From NCBI RefSeq assembly GCF_904849725.1, contig NC_058518.1:10002147-10066146 (forward strand): 64,000 nucleotides of DNA, written 5' to 3'. Source of the stretch: Hordeum vulgare subsp. vulgare. Lineage: Eukaryota; Streptophyta; Magnoliopsida; Poales; Poaceae. A program made the position numbers and the translations under genes. Below the pieces are notes generated by a model. That model had not been told where the DNA came from and made no database searches. It was given only the letters and a program-made list of their open reading frames with translations. Below are positions 36,364 through 48,543 of this stretch, in pieces; position 1 is the first letter of the stretch, and the number at the start of each line of letters is the position of its first letter.

Positions 36364-36778
36364 TCGAATTATCGCTATATATGTCCTTTATAAATTTTGA
36401 CTTAAGAGAAAATAGAAGTATTCTTTAAAACCATGGATCAACTTTTTCTTTTTGCTAGGAAAACCTTTTATTTATTTATTCATTTTAGCAAAAAACAACG
36501 GAACTCCTGTGTTCATTTTTAAACATGACAAACCAAACATTGTTGATGAAAAATTAAGTGTCCTGTGGGCCTCAGAATTCCCTGGAGCAAGCAAGGCATG
36601 ACAAATCCTGCTGCCGGATTTGAGAATTTGCCATCCTTGCGATAAGTAATTTTTTCATAAAAAAAAGGTTTCATTCTCCATATATAGAGTAGTTAAATAA
36701 CCTGATGCTTGATTTGTAGCATTTCCTTTTGAAAAATGCTGCGGTGAGTGGAGCGCGAGTTGCAATAGGAGTGGGCCC
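36364..36778. other. No gene recognised
   Basis: AT-rich flank between the foldback element and the F-box fragment. Confidence 0.4.
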
Positions 36779-37290
36779 ATGCTGCCTCCCAAGCTGGCCG
36801 ACGGGGTGAGGCGCAACAGAACGTTAATACTAGCACGCACCAGTAGTGAAGTTGAGGTGGCGGCATCATCATCAAGGCAACCCTCCTCCACCACAGCCGA
36901 CTCCATTCGGGACGGCGCCCTCCGGCTAATCCTGCTCCTCCTCCCGTCGGCGGCGTCCTAGCGTGCGTAGCGTCAGTCTCCCGGCGCTGGCGCCGCATCG
37001 CCTCCGACAAAGGTTTTCTCAAAAACTTCCGCCAGCACCACCCGTCGTCGCCCCTCCTCGGCTTCTTCAACTCCCGACTCGACTTCCACACACTGCCCGC
37101 TCCGTGCCCACATCCCCTCACCTCGCCGCCATTCTTACCCAGGCCGATATTGCGCTCGCACGCTTTGAGAGGGATTGGTCCATCAAGGACTGCCGCAATG
37201 CCTGTCTCCTCCTCTTTGGACCCGACGATTCGCTCTGCATCTATGATCCGCTCTCCCAGCGGTGCGTGCCCATCCGCAAGATATTGGTCG
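36779..37290 (+). pseudogene. F-box protein gene fragment (frameshifted)
   Basis: An ATG at 36,779 opens a frame reaching 'IRDGALRLILLLLPSAAS' and a stop at 36,959. In the next frame the F-box continues as 'LACVASVSRRWRRIASDKGF' and 'LLGFFNSRLDFHTL', which is the usual grass F-box order (leucine-rich helix, then Val-Ser-Arg-Arg-Trp-Arg). A further frame change near 37,150 leads to 'DWSIKDCRNACLLLFGPDDS' and 'LCIYDPLSQRCVP'. Intact proteins of this type are SCF ubiquitin-ligase substrate adaptors. The remainder is lost where retroelement sequence begins at about 37,290-37,300. Confidence 0.65.
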
Positions 37291-39560
37291 GACGGATTGG
37301 CATGCATAACGATGCTTCCAAATGCGAAGATCTGTTCGGGGACGAAAACATCCGTGTTGATGATCTCCTCGGTGATGACTAGGCATGCCATCGATCCTTT
37401 CGGGGATCCAATCAGCGAAGCTCACAATGAAAGCACCAACGTCGGTGTCAAAACTGGCAGATCTCACGTAGGGGGTCCCGAACTCTGGACCTTAGATCGA
37501 TGGATTGCAAGAGGATAAGAGGAGACAATATTTACTCAGGCTTGGGCCCTCGTGTGGAGGTAAAACCCTACGTCCTGCTTGATTATATTGATGTGGATGG
37601 TAATTACAGAGTTGATCCACCTCGAGATGAGCTAAACCCTAGATGAGATAATCTGCCTACATGGACTAGTACCCCTAGTTTATATAGTCACCAGGGTGTT
37701 GGGGAACGTTGCATGGGAAACAAAAAATTTCCTACGCACACGAAGACCTATCATGGTGATGTCCATCTATGAGAGGAAATTAGATCCACATACCCTTGTA
37801 GATCGCTAAGCGGAAAGCGTTAAGAAACGCGGTTGATGTAGTGGTACAGCTTCGTGATTCAAATCATCGCCGTCCCACGATCCGTTCCAATCTAGCGCCG
37901 AACGGACGACAACTCCGCGTTTAGCACACGTACAACTCGATGACGATCTCGGCCTTCTTGATCCAGCAAGAGAGACGGAGAAGTAGATGAGTTCTTCGGA
38001 AGCGTGACGGCGCTCCGGTGATGGTGATGATCTATTCCTGCAGGGCTCCTCCCAAGCTCTGCAGAAATTCGATCTAGAGGAAGAACTACGTGGTATAGGT
38101 TAGAGTTGCACGTGGCAAAGTTGTGTCTCAAAAAGCCCTAAACCACCAATATATATATAGGAAGAGGGGAGGGGCTAGCCTTGGGGCTCAAGGGAGCCCC
38201 AAGGGCGCCGGCCGAGTGGGAGGAGGTGGACTCCCACCGCAATTCGATTTGGGGGGAGGAGTCCCCTCCTTCCTTCCCACCTCCCTCTTTCCTTGTTTTT
38301 CTTTTTCTTTTGGTTTTTTCACTTGTGGCGCCATGGCCCTATTGGGCTGACCTCACCAGCCCACTAAGGGATGGTGCACCACCCTAGGGTCACTGGGCTC
38401 ACTCCCGGGTGGGTGGGCCCCTCCCGGTGAATACCCGGAACCCATTCGTCACTCCCGGTACACTACCAATGATGTCCGAAACTTTCCGGTGACCAAATGA
38501 AACCATCCTATATATAAATCGTCGTTTCCGGACAATTCAGGAAACCCTCGTGACGTCCGTGATCTCATCTGGGACTCCGAACAACCTTTGGGTAACCACA
38601 CATATAACTCAACTATACTAAAACATCATCGAACCTTAAGTGTGCAGACCCTGCGGGTTCGAGAACTATGTAGACATGACCCGAAACACTCCTTGGTCAA
38701 TATCCAATAGCGGGACCTGGATGTCCATATTGGATCCTACATATTCTACGAAGATCTTATCGGTTGAACCTCTTGCCAAGGATTCATATAATCCCGTATG
38801 TCATTCCCTTTGTCCTTCGGTATGTTACTTGCCCGAGATTCGATCGTCGGTATCCATATACCTATTTCAATCTCGTTACCGACAAGTCTCTTTACTCGTT
38901 CCGTAATACAAGATCCCGTGAGTTACACTTGAGTCACATTGCTTGCAAGGCTTGTTTGTGATGTTGTATTACCGAGTGGGCCCGAGATACCCATCCGTCA
39001 CACGGAGTGACAAATCCTAGTCTTGATCCATGCTAACTCAACGGACACCTTTGGAGATACCTGTAGAGCACCTTTATAGTCACCCAGTTACGTTGTGACA
39101 TTTGATACACACAAGGTATTCCTCCGGTGTCAGTGGTTTATATGATCTCATGGTCATAGGAATGAATACTTGACATGCAGAAAACAATAGCAATAAAATG
39201 ACATGATCACATGCTACGTTCATAGTTTGGTCTAGTCCATCACATGATTCTCCTAATGATGTGATCCAGTTATCAAGTGACAACACTTGCGTATGATCAG
39301 AAAACCTTAACCATCCTTGATCAATTGGCTAGCCAACTAGAGGCTTGCTAGGGACATTGTTTTGTCTATATATCCACACATGTATCTATGCTTTCATTCA
39401 ATACAATTGTAGCATGGATAATAAACGATTATCTTGAAACAGGAAATATAATAATAACTATTTTATCATTGCCTTTAGGGCATATTTCCAACACAGGGGA
39501 CCTAGGGTTACATACAACCGACCTCCAACTGACGGTGGCTGGGCCGACCTAGTCTACTAA
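37290..39560 (+). mobile_element. 3' end of a gypsy-type retroelement (internal tail and start of 3' LTR), split by the Angela solo LTR
   Basis: The stretch 37,290-37,438 looks like internal tail. From ~37,439 an LTR start of the type 'tcggtgtcaaaactggcaga' plus 'ggggtcccgaactctgg' can be read, with 'gggccctcgtgtggaggtaa' and 'cctacgtcctgcttgatt' further in. The same LTR type appears in opposite orientation at 42,206. The continuation after the solo LTR is 39,499 to about 39,560 ('cctagggttacatacaaccg'). Only a few hundred bp of this LTR remain. Confidence 0.55.
37697..39493 (+). mobile_element. Angela/WIS/BARE-type Copia solo LTR (1,797 bp) with target duplication CAGGG
   Basis: The LTR starts TGTTGGGGAACGTTGCATGG and ends with 'ggcatatttccaaca'. 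It contains recognisable Angela/WIS/BARE landmarks in order ('cctacgcacacgaagaccta', 'cttgatccagcaagagagac', 'gtgcagaccctgcgggttcg', 'tggataataaacgattatct'). CAGGG precedes it at 37,692-37,696 and follows it at 39,494-39,498. No internal domain or second LTR is present, so the element has been reduced to one LTR by recombination. Confidence 0.95.
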
Positions 39561-39949
39561 CAGGACATTTCTATACCATTTGCTATACCATTTTGTTTGA
39601 GTGAAATTGTGTATTGTGCACTCTAAAATTTTGAACATTTTTTGATTTAAAATGATCATGTTTGATATGGCTTCTAATGTCTTTACCTTGAAATATGGTT
39701 GCATGTACATTAAGAGTACGAGGTGGTGCGTGGATGACTAGCAGCTTCTAAGGACAGATCCAATAGTGGTGCTGACGTCCATGTAGAACAGCTTCAATTA
39801 TGAAGTTTGAAGAAGCTTACTTCAAGTTAGAACAAAATGGAATTTTCTATGATGTGATGGTATCTGTTATGTTATGTTAGGTTGTAAGTTGATGAAATAC
39901 TAAGTATTGCTAGCTATTATGTGCCCTTCTGATTCGCTGTGATTACGTA
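39561..39949. other. AT-rich DNA, no gene recognised
   Basis: It may belong partly to the CACTA fragment that ends at 40,487, whose left border I cannot place. Confidence 0.35.
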
Positions 39950-40487
39950 CTATAATGTGAATATTTTTTCGCTGGATAAATGATCAGCTGAACAACTAAT
40001 TTTTAGAAAATTGCTAAGAGCGTGCAAAATTACCATGGCCTAATAATGTTTGATTAACAAAACAGCCCAATCAAAATAAAAAATAGATCCGCCAAAGTAA
40101 TAAATGGGCTGTATTTATGGGCTTGGTCCGTTGGGACACTAAGAATGCCATGCCAGATTATATGTGGCCTCCATGTCATTATTTTGCCACATGGATGATG
40201 CCATGTCACCTTGTGCCACGTGGATGATGCCATGCCAGCTTAGCCACATGAGATCATACGTGGATGAAGCTCATGGGTAATGACCAATTTTTTGGTCAAG
40301 AGATTCTACAACCTATAGTTTTTGGTCATAGGATCCATGACCAAAAACTACGAAAGGTCATCTTTGTTTGTTCTTGACGGCCAACTATTGACCCTCTCAT
40401 TTTGGTCAAAACAAAGTCATAAATAAAAAATAATGACAATTCAGTGACCAAAATGGTGGGTCATTATCGACCATATTTCTTGTAGTG
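39950..40487. mobile_element. End fragment of a second CACTA family (TIR CACTACAAGAAA)
   Basis: The right end reads ...ATATTTCTTGTAGTG, the reverse complement of CACTACAAGAAATAT, a terminus of many grass CACTA elements. Inside are repeated motifs 'ttttggtca' and 'tgaccaaaa' in both orientations (40,290-40,480) and three 'gccacatggatgatgccatg'-like copies (40,190-40,240). The matching left terminus is not visible. Confidence 0.6.
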
Positions 40488-40489
40488 AT

Positions 40490-42206
40490 TAGTCAGCTCG
40501 ATTTTCTATTCTAGCAAGATGGAGATGCATCTTGTCGGTGCCTTCACCTCCGCAGCCCCCCCAATCGAGGGACTTATCCGTCCAAAACACTTGCCAGGTG
40601 AGAGGACCGGATCTGAACTCAGGAGGTGCTAGCTGCCCACCCCGCGGCGTGTGGCTCGGTGATGTAGAACCACTCCATTTGCCATGCCTTGACGGTATCT
40701 ATCAAGGTACCGTCCCATCATATAACCAGGGGAGCTTACTAATCATTGCTCCCCCACATTCTGCCCGCTCGCCGTTGACTACCATCAGATTAATGTTGAG
40801 ACTTTCAACCATAAGCCAAAGTGGGGGTGGACTCACAAAAAGGCCTCACATACTATGATGAAGGCCGAAATGTGCCAAAAGGAATTCGGGGGAAGATCAT
40901 GGAAATCTAACCCATAATAAAAAATTATGCCCCAAACAAAGGGGTGGAGAGGGAAGCCAAGGCCCCTAAGAAAATGGGAGATAAAAACCACTCTTTCACC
41001 TTCTTTAGGTGTAGGGATGAGCTGGCCCTTCTATAAAGCATGGTGGACGATGTTTGTTGACAAGTAGCTGGATGTCCTTTTCAGTGACACAGGAGGCCTC
41101 CCACTTGCCTTTTGAACCCGAGCCGGCCATGGCCGGACTAGGGAAAGGGATTTGAGTAGATTGGGAAAAGGGGAGAGGTTGGAGGCGGGATCTCTGAGGA
41201 TTGGGAAAGGCAACGGCGATGTGAGATCTGGAAAGCGTAAGGAGGCTGGGGTGGCGGTCTCCTTTTTATAACCCACTGTAATACCAAGAGCCCCTCTGCT
41301 GCGCCGTGAAACTTCACCATTTCCCAATAAACCATGCAGTTATTAGCGTATGAGATAGCCTAAATCATAAACATATCCCTTAAAATGGGGTACACGATCT
41401 CCATGTTAATGGGGCGTGTCAATGAAAACTACCTTGAACTATGTTTCCGTAGCGGGTCATTGGTATGGACCAGCCATGACCTTTGGTTAAAAAGGTTGTC
41501 AGGAAAAATGGTGTTCGCTATCGAATGGTCGGCCTGGAAGGATAAATCATATCTTTATGAGTATATGTATATATATTGTTCGGAAACAGGCAAGTTATTA
41601 GTGATGGAACTGTAACCGGCTGAATATAAATGGGGAGAACTCGCCTCGCAAGCCGGAGACTTTGGACGCACGAAGCAGCTGGAAGTCAAGACTACAACAT
41701 TGGAGGCCAGTTCAGGGGCTTCTGAGGGAGCGAGAGACAAATGGGTCCTTGGGCTGCTTGCCTATTTCTATGGGCCAGACTCCGCCATATTATTATTATT
41801 ATTTGAATCTGGAAGATAAGGCGATGTTGTATCCAAGACGGACTCTTTCGAAGACTTGGCGTGCACCCCACGGCCACGTGGTAATCGACATGTTTTCTCC
41901 TTAATGAAACGGACATTATTAACCCTAGTGCTCCTGGTTTCTATATGCACCAGAGGGCTTTACTTCGTAGGACAAGTTAAGATCATTATTCCTAGGTTTT
42001 AGACCACAACATATGATGTGGAGGTAGGTCAACTATGTACTTGATATTCTACCATCAATACAAACAAGAGTAGGACATAGGGTTTTACCTCCATCAAGAG
42101 AGCCCGAACCTAGGTAAACGTCTTCTCCTTTTTATCATGTTACCCATCGATCCAAGGTCCACATTTCGAGTCCCTTACCGAAGATCCGCCGATTTTGACG
42201 CCGACA
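40490..42206 (-). mobile_element. 5' part of a gypsy-type retroelement, minus strand (LTR and GAG-like start)
   Basis: On the minus strand it begins at 42,206 with 'tgtcggcgtcaaaatcggcg' and 'gatcttcggtaagggac', the same LTR type as 37,439. It includes 'gatggaggtaaaaccctatg', a TATAAAAAGG promoter motif at 41,261-41,272, then a GAG-like gene from an ATG at 41,130. It breaks off at the CACTA end at 40,487. The LTR-to-leader border is not clear. Confidence 0.65.
40560..41130 (-). pseudogene. 'Putative gypsy type transposon' domain (GAG-like N-terminal region), frameshifted
   Basis: From the ATG at 41,130 the frame gives 'MAGSGSKGKWEASCVTEKDI' and soon stops. In the neighbouring frame the family core is plain: 'GERVVFISHFLRGLGFPLHP', 'FVWGIIFYYGLDFHDLPPNS', 'HISAFIIVCEAFL', a stop, then 'HPHFGLWLKV'. 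I recognise this as the domain called putative gypsy type transposon in grasses (PF04195). Further frame changes follow up to ~40,560. Confidence 0.7.
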
Positions 42207-43179
42207 CCTATCCCGATGACAGATGACGTGACCGCATGGAGGTACCCGTCCCTCCTACCGAGCCCCCATCGAGCACACCCACGTATCGTCGCGCCACGAC
42301 AACCTTCACACATCCCCGCGAAGCCACTAGAAATCGCGCGCCCGCCAACGAGGGGAACCAAATTGACCCGCAGTCGCAGCCAAGGAAGCAACGTCCTATA
42401 ATCACAAACCAAACCTCTCGTTATTCTGGATAGATCAAGAAAATTGACCTACAGTCGCAACCAAGGAAGCGACGTCCTAGAACATCAACTTGATACCACT
42501 AGTGCAGCGACATCCTACGATAGAGTTCTAAATTGTCGCCTTACTTGTGTGTGCGACAGGGTGTGCATCCCACCCAACACAGAAGAATCGTCGGTGTTAT
42601 GGAACAAGGACGCAAACATTTGGCCTAAGTAAGTGTATGCGATGTCTGCATTTACCACAAATGAGAGTCATCGGTCAATCATTTGAGATATGTATTATTT
42701 TCCAAATGGTCTATCCTTGCTACTCATGTGGGATCATATTAACATCGCACGTGTGTCATAGATGCATCACGACGCTAAGGTATGCGATAGATGGAGGAGC
42801 TTAATAGTAGCATTTTGCATCAGTGTTTGGACCATAATGACAAACCAAACTGCTCGTTATTCCGGATAGATCGTAGCCATTAAATTATGAAGCTCTAGGC
42901 ATTAGACCACTGATGCCTATCCCTGCATCAGACCAATGCCCCACCGTTGGATGAGAAAGCTTTGACTGGTTAGATTTGATTTGTGAACGTGGGTGCATGA
43001 TAGTTTCCACGTAACAAAAGGATTTGAATGCGATTTGTTTCCTAAAACTGTCCAGCGGAAATTACGTGCCCCCCTAAAATCATGCAAGCATAATTGGCAG
43101 TCTGTTTATTTTTTTCTTTTTGTTGAAAATTTGGTTCAAAAATTTCTGTAAGCCATGCATGCTACTAAAATCTAACGCA
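42207..43179. other. Unidentified repetitive DNA with partial duplications
   Basis: A segment around 'cagtcgcagccaaggaag' (42,371) recurs around 42,453 as 'cagtcgcaaccaaggaag', with 'ctcgttattctggatagatc' nearby, and again in part at 42,852 ('ctcgttattccggatagatc'). A small palindrome, 'tgatgcctatccctgcatca', lies at 42,910. No gene is recognised. Confidence 0.45.
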
Positions 43180-43810
43180 TATTAATTTTGCGTCCATCGG
43201 AATGCAAATATGCTTCCATAAGTTAATAAATTTGCTTCAAAGTAAAATATGTTCTACTTCAGGAAAAGTTGTTTTGTGTTGGATAAACTTATTTATCTAA
43301 CGTCGCAGCTCGAACGGGGAATTTGTTTGCTTCCGATGCATACCAAAATTTCTTTAGTGTAACACACGTTTTCAACATAATGAAATCATGTTCCAATGAA
43401 CTCGAGAATTTGCGTGTGGTGCAACAAAAATAAGCTTCTATGTTTTTCTCCTTTGGGGAACATAATTATTATGTTTGACCATCATAGTTTTATTAGAGAA
43501 TTTGCTTCCATGAGATAGATACATGTCTCCAATGTAACTGAATATCCATTTTGACAGTAAAACTTGGGCCATCAAATTATACAGTTTGCTTCTGTTATGG
43601 TTAGATTTTTTTTAATCTATATACATATTAGGTGTGCTGTATCTTGTTCTGCATCGTTCGTTCGTTCTTTGCTTCATATGTTCATGTAACACGTTTCCAA
43701 CAAATCTAAACATTTGCTTCATTTAAGTGCCAATGGCATACTGTTCCCATCAACGGTTTCTCACTGGCTACAAATTTGCTGCAATCTACTTGCTAATATG
43801 CTTCCTACAT
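43180..43810. repeat. Degenerate repeats with 'aatttgcttcc' motif
   Basis: Variants of 'a(a/t)(t/a)tgcttcc(a)' occur at roughly 43,208, 43,229, 43,325, 43,502, 43,585, 43,670, 43,714 and 43,797, with irregular spacing. This resembles the other degenerate blocks at 32.9-35.3 kb in style but has a different motif. Confidence 0.45.
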
Positions 43811-45932
43811 GCTTCATACACTGAAAAACAAATATATTACGAGCACTCCTTTCCCTTGTTTTCCAACAAGTAGCCACAAGGCTATTAACGCAGAACTATT
43901 GCATGAGGTGGAGTGTGTATGGAGGCGCAAGATGGGTCGTGCATGTAGATGTAAGGTAGATCAATGTTTACAACAGACATATGTGAAAAGCAAAGAAGCA
44001 TGGCGGCCTTGTATCCATCAGACTTCAGTACAATAGAAGCATAACCAAGAGTCAAGAGAACCATGGATGTTAGCATATGGATCAGAACTAAACAATATGA
44101 GAATGAAACTAGCACGGCCTTTTGAGACCTCGTCGTCAACCAGCTGCAGGGCACTTGCAAGAATATGAACAAGTGAACACCGTCCAGGGAGGCGCATCTT
44201 GTCCAATCCAGAGATAGATGTGGCTGACATGGATCAAACGAAATAGCTGTGAGACGGGCATGGGCGGTGCGTCAGCGACGAGGAGACATGCGAGATGAGA
44301 GGAATGTAGGACGGTGAGGACGATGCAGAGCGGTTGTTGGCGACAGGAGGAGGGGAGAGGGATATACGGGGCGAGCGATTAGGGCGGAGGTTACGTACGG
44401 GGATTTCGGCCGTGCGGATGGTTAGCTCGCCGAGGATTTTTTTTGTACGAAGCAAGTTGTGACCGTGAGATCCCAATCATATCAACGACAGTCGTCAGGT
44501 CTGAGGATTGTATCGTATCATACTATAGATATGAAGTGTTTCCCTTAAATTATAGATCCATTCTTTGATATATAATGATGCGCATCAACGTTTATATAGA
44601 CAATTAAGTCTCTTCCCATTGACAAGCCTTGATTTACCTCCACTCATACTGGATCACGGCACTATGATAATTAAGTCTCTTCCCATTGACAACCCTTGAT
44701 TTACCATTAACATCACCTTCGAGTCTTATGGCCCTGATGGATAAATACTAGCAGTGGTATGGTGACCATAGGCATGCAGAACAAATATGTTGGTAGGTAT
44801 GGTCCAGTGGGGCATGGACACGTCAATGCAAAGGAGCCTCAGGTACATAATCGAATGGATTTGATGATCTATTTTCACATGGTATGTAGGCATCTGATAA
44901 GCTAGTGATTATAATTTCGAGCTGAAAAGGAGGGGAACAGCGCAGCAGAGACATGCAGGAGCACCATGCTGCTCCTGCCTTATCCCTCTACTTTTTTTTG
45001 TCATCTATCCGGCCATCTCTAGCTACCGACACCTAATGCCCAGCTGAGTCATACATAGCATAATTAAGTTTAGTGTGTGTAGATAAGAGATAACTCTTGC
45101 CCCACAAATTGGCCAACACATATATGTACACCAGCCAGACAATCACCAGCTGATGTGGAAGGAAGAAGAGTAGCACCACAAATTGGCCCGGTGGAATAAT
45201 CAGATAGAGTCAATCATATGCATACAGAAATGTCAACTACAAGCATGCATATCAAATATGTGCACATATATCTCTTTTCTTTTGTTTTCATCCAATGAGC
45301 CTCTACCACCGTAGCTTTTGGTGATTTGCTCTCACAATGATCTGATCTGATCCTGACAAGGAGGTGCCATCTATCCACATGCACTTACCTTTTCTCCCCA
45401 CTCCTGAGTAGCGAGAAGTCTCCTAGAACAAGTTCACTGCATGCTCATCAGGCAGTTGTGACTAGTCATTTGGAGTTGTCAATTAAAGTGCCATTGATCT
45501 GTGAAAGCTCAAATTAGTTGCCCCTTTCTTGGCGGGGAAAAGCTCAAAGTTGCTGTGAAGGAGATGGAGGGAATATACCGTATGGTAGTTCGTCTGCCTA
45601 TAATGCAATCAGCCCTTTGGACAAATTAAGCGATGGCTCGCAATATGACTTTACTGAGGCACTTGGGACCAGCTGGCACGAGCTTGCTTTCTTTAGATCA
45701 CTAATACTACACTTTACTAGCCGAATGGAGCAACAGAAACTGAACTTTCCAATCTCCTGTTCTGATTCTGCTCATGCCATGTTCCTTTACTAGCTAGCCT
45801 CATCCTGTATGGCAGGCAGGTGGTGAGATGAGATAGGTCAACTGGGTTCCAAGCTCCCGGCCGGAGCGCTGACTACTGACAGGGAAAAGGACTTGGACCC
45901 CTACCATACGCATGCATCTTCATTGGCCTAAC
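43811..45932. other. Low-copy-looking intergenic DNA; no gene supported
   Basis: A 36-bp segment ('aattaagtctcttcccattg' and following) at 44,602-44,638 is repeated at 44,669-44,704. A GC-richer block at 44,240-44,440 and a short open stretch at 45,518-45,793 show no recognisable domain. I do not call genes here. Confidence 0.4.
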
Positions 45933-45935
45933 TAA

Positions 45936-46256
45936 GAGCATCTCCAATAGCTGCACAAAAATATCGCATCCAATAATTTTTTTAGCGTGTCACTGTAGCA
46001 CTTTTAAAGCGCGGGGATCGAAGTATCTCCAACAGACGCGTGTTAGTGGGGCGTCCAATTCAGCCCTATCCAACGACCCCATCGGCAGCAACACAGAGTT
46101 TGCTACGCGCGCAAGCCGGCGCACCAAATATGCTGCACGCGCCCAAAAGTTTTTAGCGCGCATACTGTTTTACAACGTCTGTTGGCGCTATCCGGCGTCC
46201 AAAAAATGAATCTTTTAACGTGCGGAGCATTTTTTGATCGCCTGTTGGAGATGCTC
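45936..46256. mobile_element. Tourist-type MITE (PIF/Harbinger), 321 bp, target duplication TAA
   Basis: Ends GAGCATCTCCAA... and ...TTGGAGATGCTC are inverted repeats and are flanked by TAA at 45,933-45,935 and 46,257-46,259. GC-rich palindromic interior motifs such as 'gcgcgcaagccggcgc' are typical of this grass MITE family. Confidence 0.92.
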
Positions 46257-46707
46257 TAATACACACGTTCATGGTCACAACCTATGGTTTCAACAGTTAT
46301 ATTCCTGGCTCCCATATATCTTATCTGAGCTTCTGCGTTTTAAATTTTTTAGTCAGGTCGTCCAAATCACTTGATATAGGCCCATCATATATTTGTTTTT
46401 GGAAACAGGAAGGTATGCATATATTGATCGGTGCAAAACTCTGTTCATGGGTCTTCACAAGATATACATATAGGTAGGTAGGTACCGACAAGTTCATCAC
46501 GGCCACCAAGTGGCGCCTGCTTCCACTAATTTGTGCATCCACAATATTGTGCAATAAACACGTCCTTGATTGCAACTTTTTAATGTTAGGCATTACTGTT
46601 CATATCAGAGAAAAAATAATGTACTAATTGGCTTAAGGAAAAAAACTCATGCATGTAAAACTCATGGGTCTTCACAAGATATACATATATAAACTCTATT
46701 CATCATT

Positions 46708-47062
46708 CAGGGTGCATAATAATTTATTCTTCACCCGAGATAATCGTACGATCAATTTACAAATAATTTAAATTTTAAATACAAATATTTACATTTATAT
46801 TGAATCACTATGTAAAAATTTGACAAAAGAAAAACAAAAATATAGGTTATAATACCAGAAAAATTTAATTTTTTTGTATTTTTTGCACTATTTTTGTATG
46901 TTCGTAATTTTACGTGATATAAAATATTTTTATATTGGTTATATTTTTTTTACAGCCACGTTTTACGTATAAAATAAGATAAAATTTACGGAACGTAAAA
47001 TTACGGTGCATTGATATTAAAACAGAGGGAGTGAAGAATAATTATTTCTCATCCAGAGTGAC
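46708..47062. mobile_element. Possible MITE with imperfect inverted ends
   Basis: The left end 'gggtgcataataatttattc' plus 'ttcaccc' partly pairs with the right end 'gagtgaagaataattatttc' plus 'tcatcc'. The interior is AT-rich, with 'tttacg' motifs in both orientations. Borders and target duplication are uncertain. Confidence 0.4.
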
Positions 47063-47068
47063 GAATAG

Positions 47069-47708
<640 letters not shown>

Positions 47709-47932
47709 TTAAAGCATCTCCAGCCGTTTGGCCCGACAGCGCATCAAGTGCGTTGGACATTTGCATCGACGCTTTTTTCGTCCTGACGGTGATCAAGTTT
47801 CCAGCCACGCCTCCAGGTTTTAGCCCTAACGCATAAAAGTTCAAATTTGTCTTTCCAGCTAAGAAAAGCACACAAGTTCGGCGATCATCATGCCACAGGG
47901 TCGGCGTTCGAACATAGCCAAAGTTCGGCGAA
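47709..47932. mobile_element. Harbinger-type MITE or element end, cut by CACTA B
   Basis: It starts at the 'ttaaagcatctccagccg' end (a variant of the GAGCATCTCCA terminus, with a TTA in front) and runs into CACTA B at 47,933 without reaching a matching right terminus. B apparently inserted into it. The three bases before B are GAA. Confidence 0.6.
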
Positions 47933-48175
47933 CACTAGTAAAAAAAAGCATTTAGCCCTGGTTCGGTTGGGCCATTAGTCCCGGTTCTCGAACCGGGACT
48001 AAACAATCGGGACTAATGCTAGCTCCGGTTCGGCACCGAACCAGGGCTAATGGCTTTTCACGTGGCGGGGCTGGGAGCGAGGGGGGAGGGGAATTAGTCC
48101 CGGTTCGTATTACGAACCGGGGCTATTTCATCGCTGTTTTTTTGAGCAATTTTTTGGGTTTAGGGTTTTGCACTA
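47933..48175 (-). repeat. 3' TIR and subterminal repeats of element B
   Basis: After the TIR come 'ttagccctggttcgg', 'ttagtcccggttctcg', 'gaaccgggactaa', 'ccggttcggcaccgaacc', 'ttagtcccggttcg' and 'cgaaccggggcta', in both orientations. Confidence 0.85.
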
Positions 48176-48543
48176 AATTGGATGGGGCTATTTTGCCGGC
48201 CCCTATTTTCCCATTTATTTGTTTTGGGCATTTTTTAATTTTTGTTTTGCACTAAATTGGATTGCACATACACACCAATAAAGGAACAACTTGCACATCG
48301 TCACAAATATATTACACCATCTCATCCATCGTGCTTTGTCGAACGTACTTACAAAATATAGACATGAGTTACATGAACATATATGCATCTTTTTTACACT
48401 ATATCATTTCATATCTTTCTCGTTGAATGGCAATAGTATTCTCCCTTGGGATCTAGGACCTGTGCATCAAAGAATCCGGCAATTTCCTCTTGAATTGCTC
48501 GTATACGTTCCTGTGGTAGAAGACCGTCCCACAATCGTTCGAT
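48176..48543. other. 3' flank of the element B second gene
   Basis: AT-rich sequence between the subterminal repeats and the last recognisable coding sequence, probably its 3' untranslated region. It shows no feature of its own. Confidence 0.45.

Noticed and set aside
36693..37391. 232-aa minus-strand frame over the F-box fragment
   Set aside because: The plus strand carries recognisable F-box sequence; the opposite frame is open by GC bias.
45518..45793. 91-codon plus-strand frame
   Set aside because: No recognisable motif, no repeat of it elsewhere, and no convincing promoter or splice sites.
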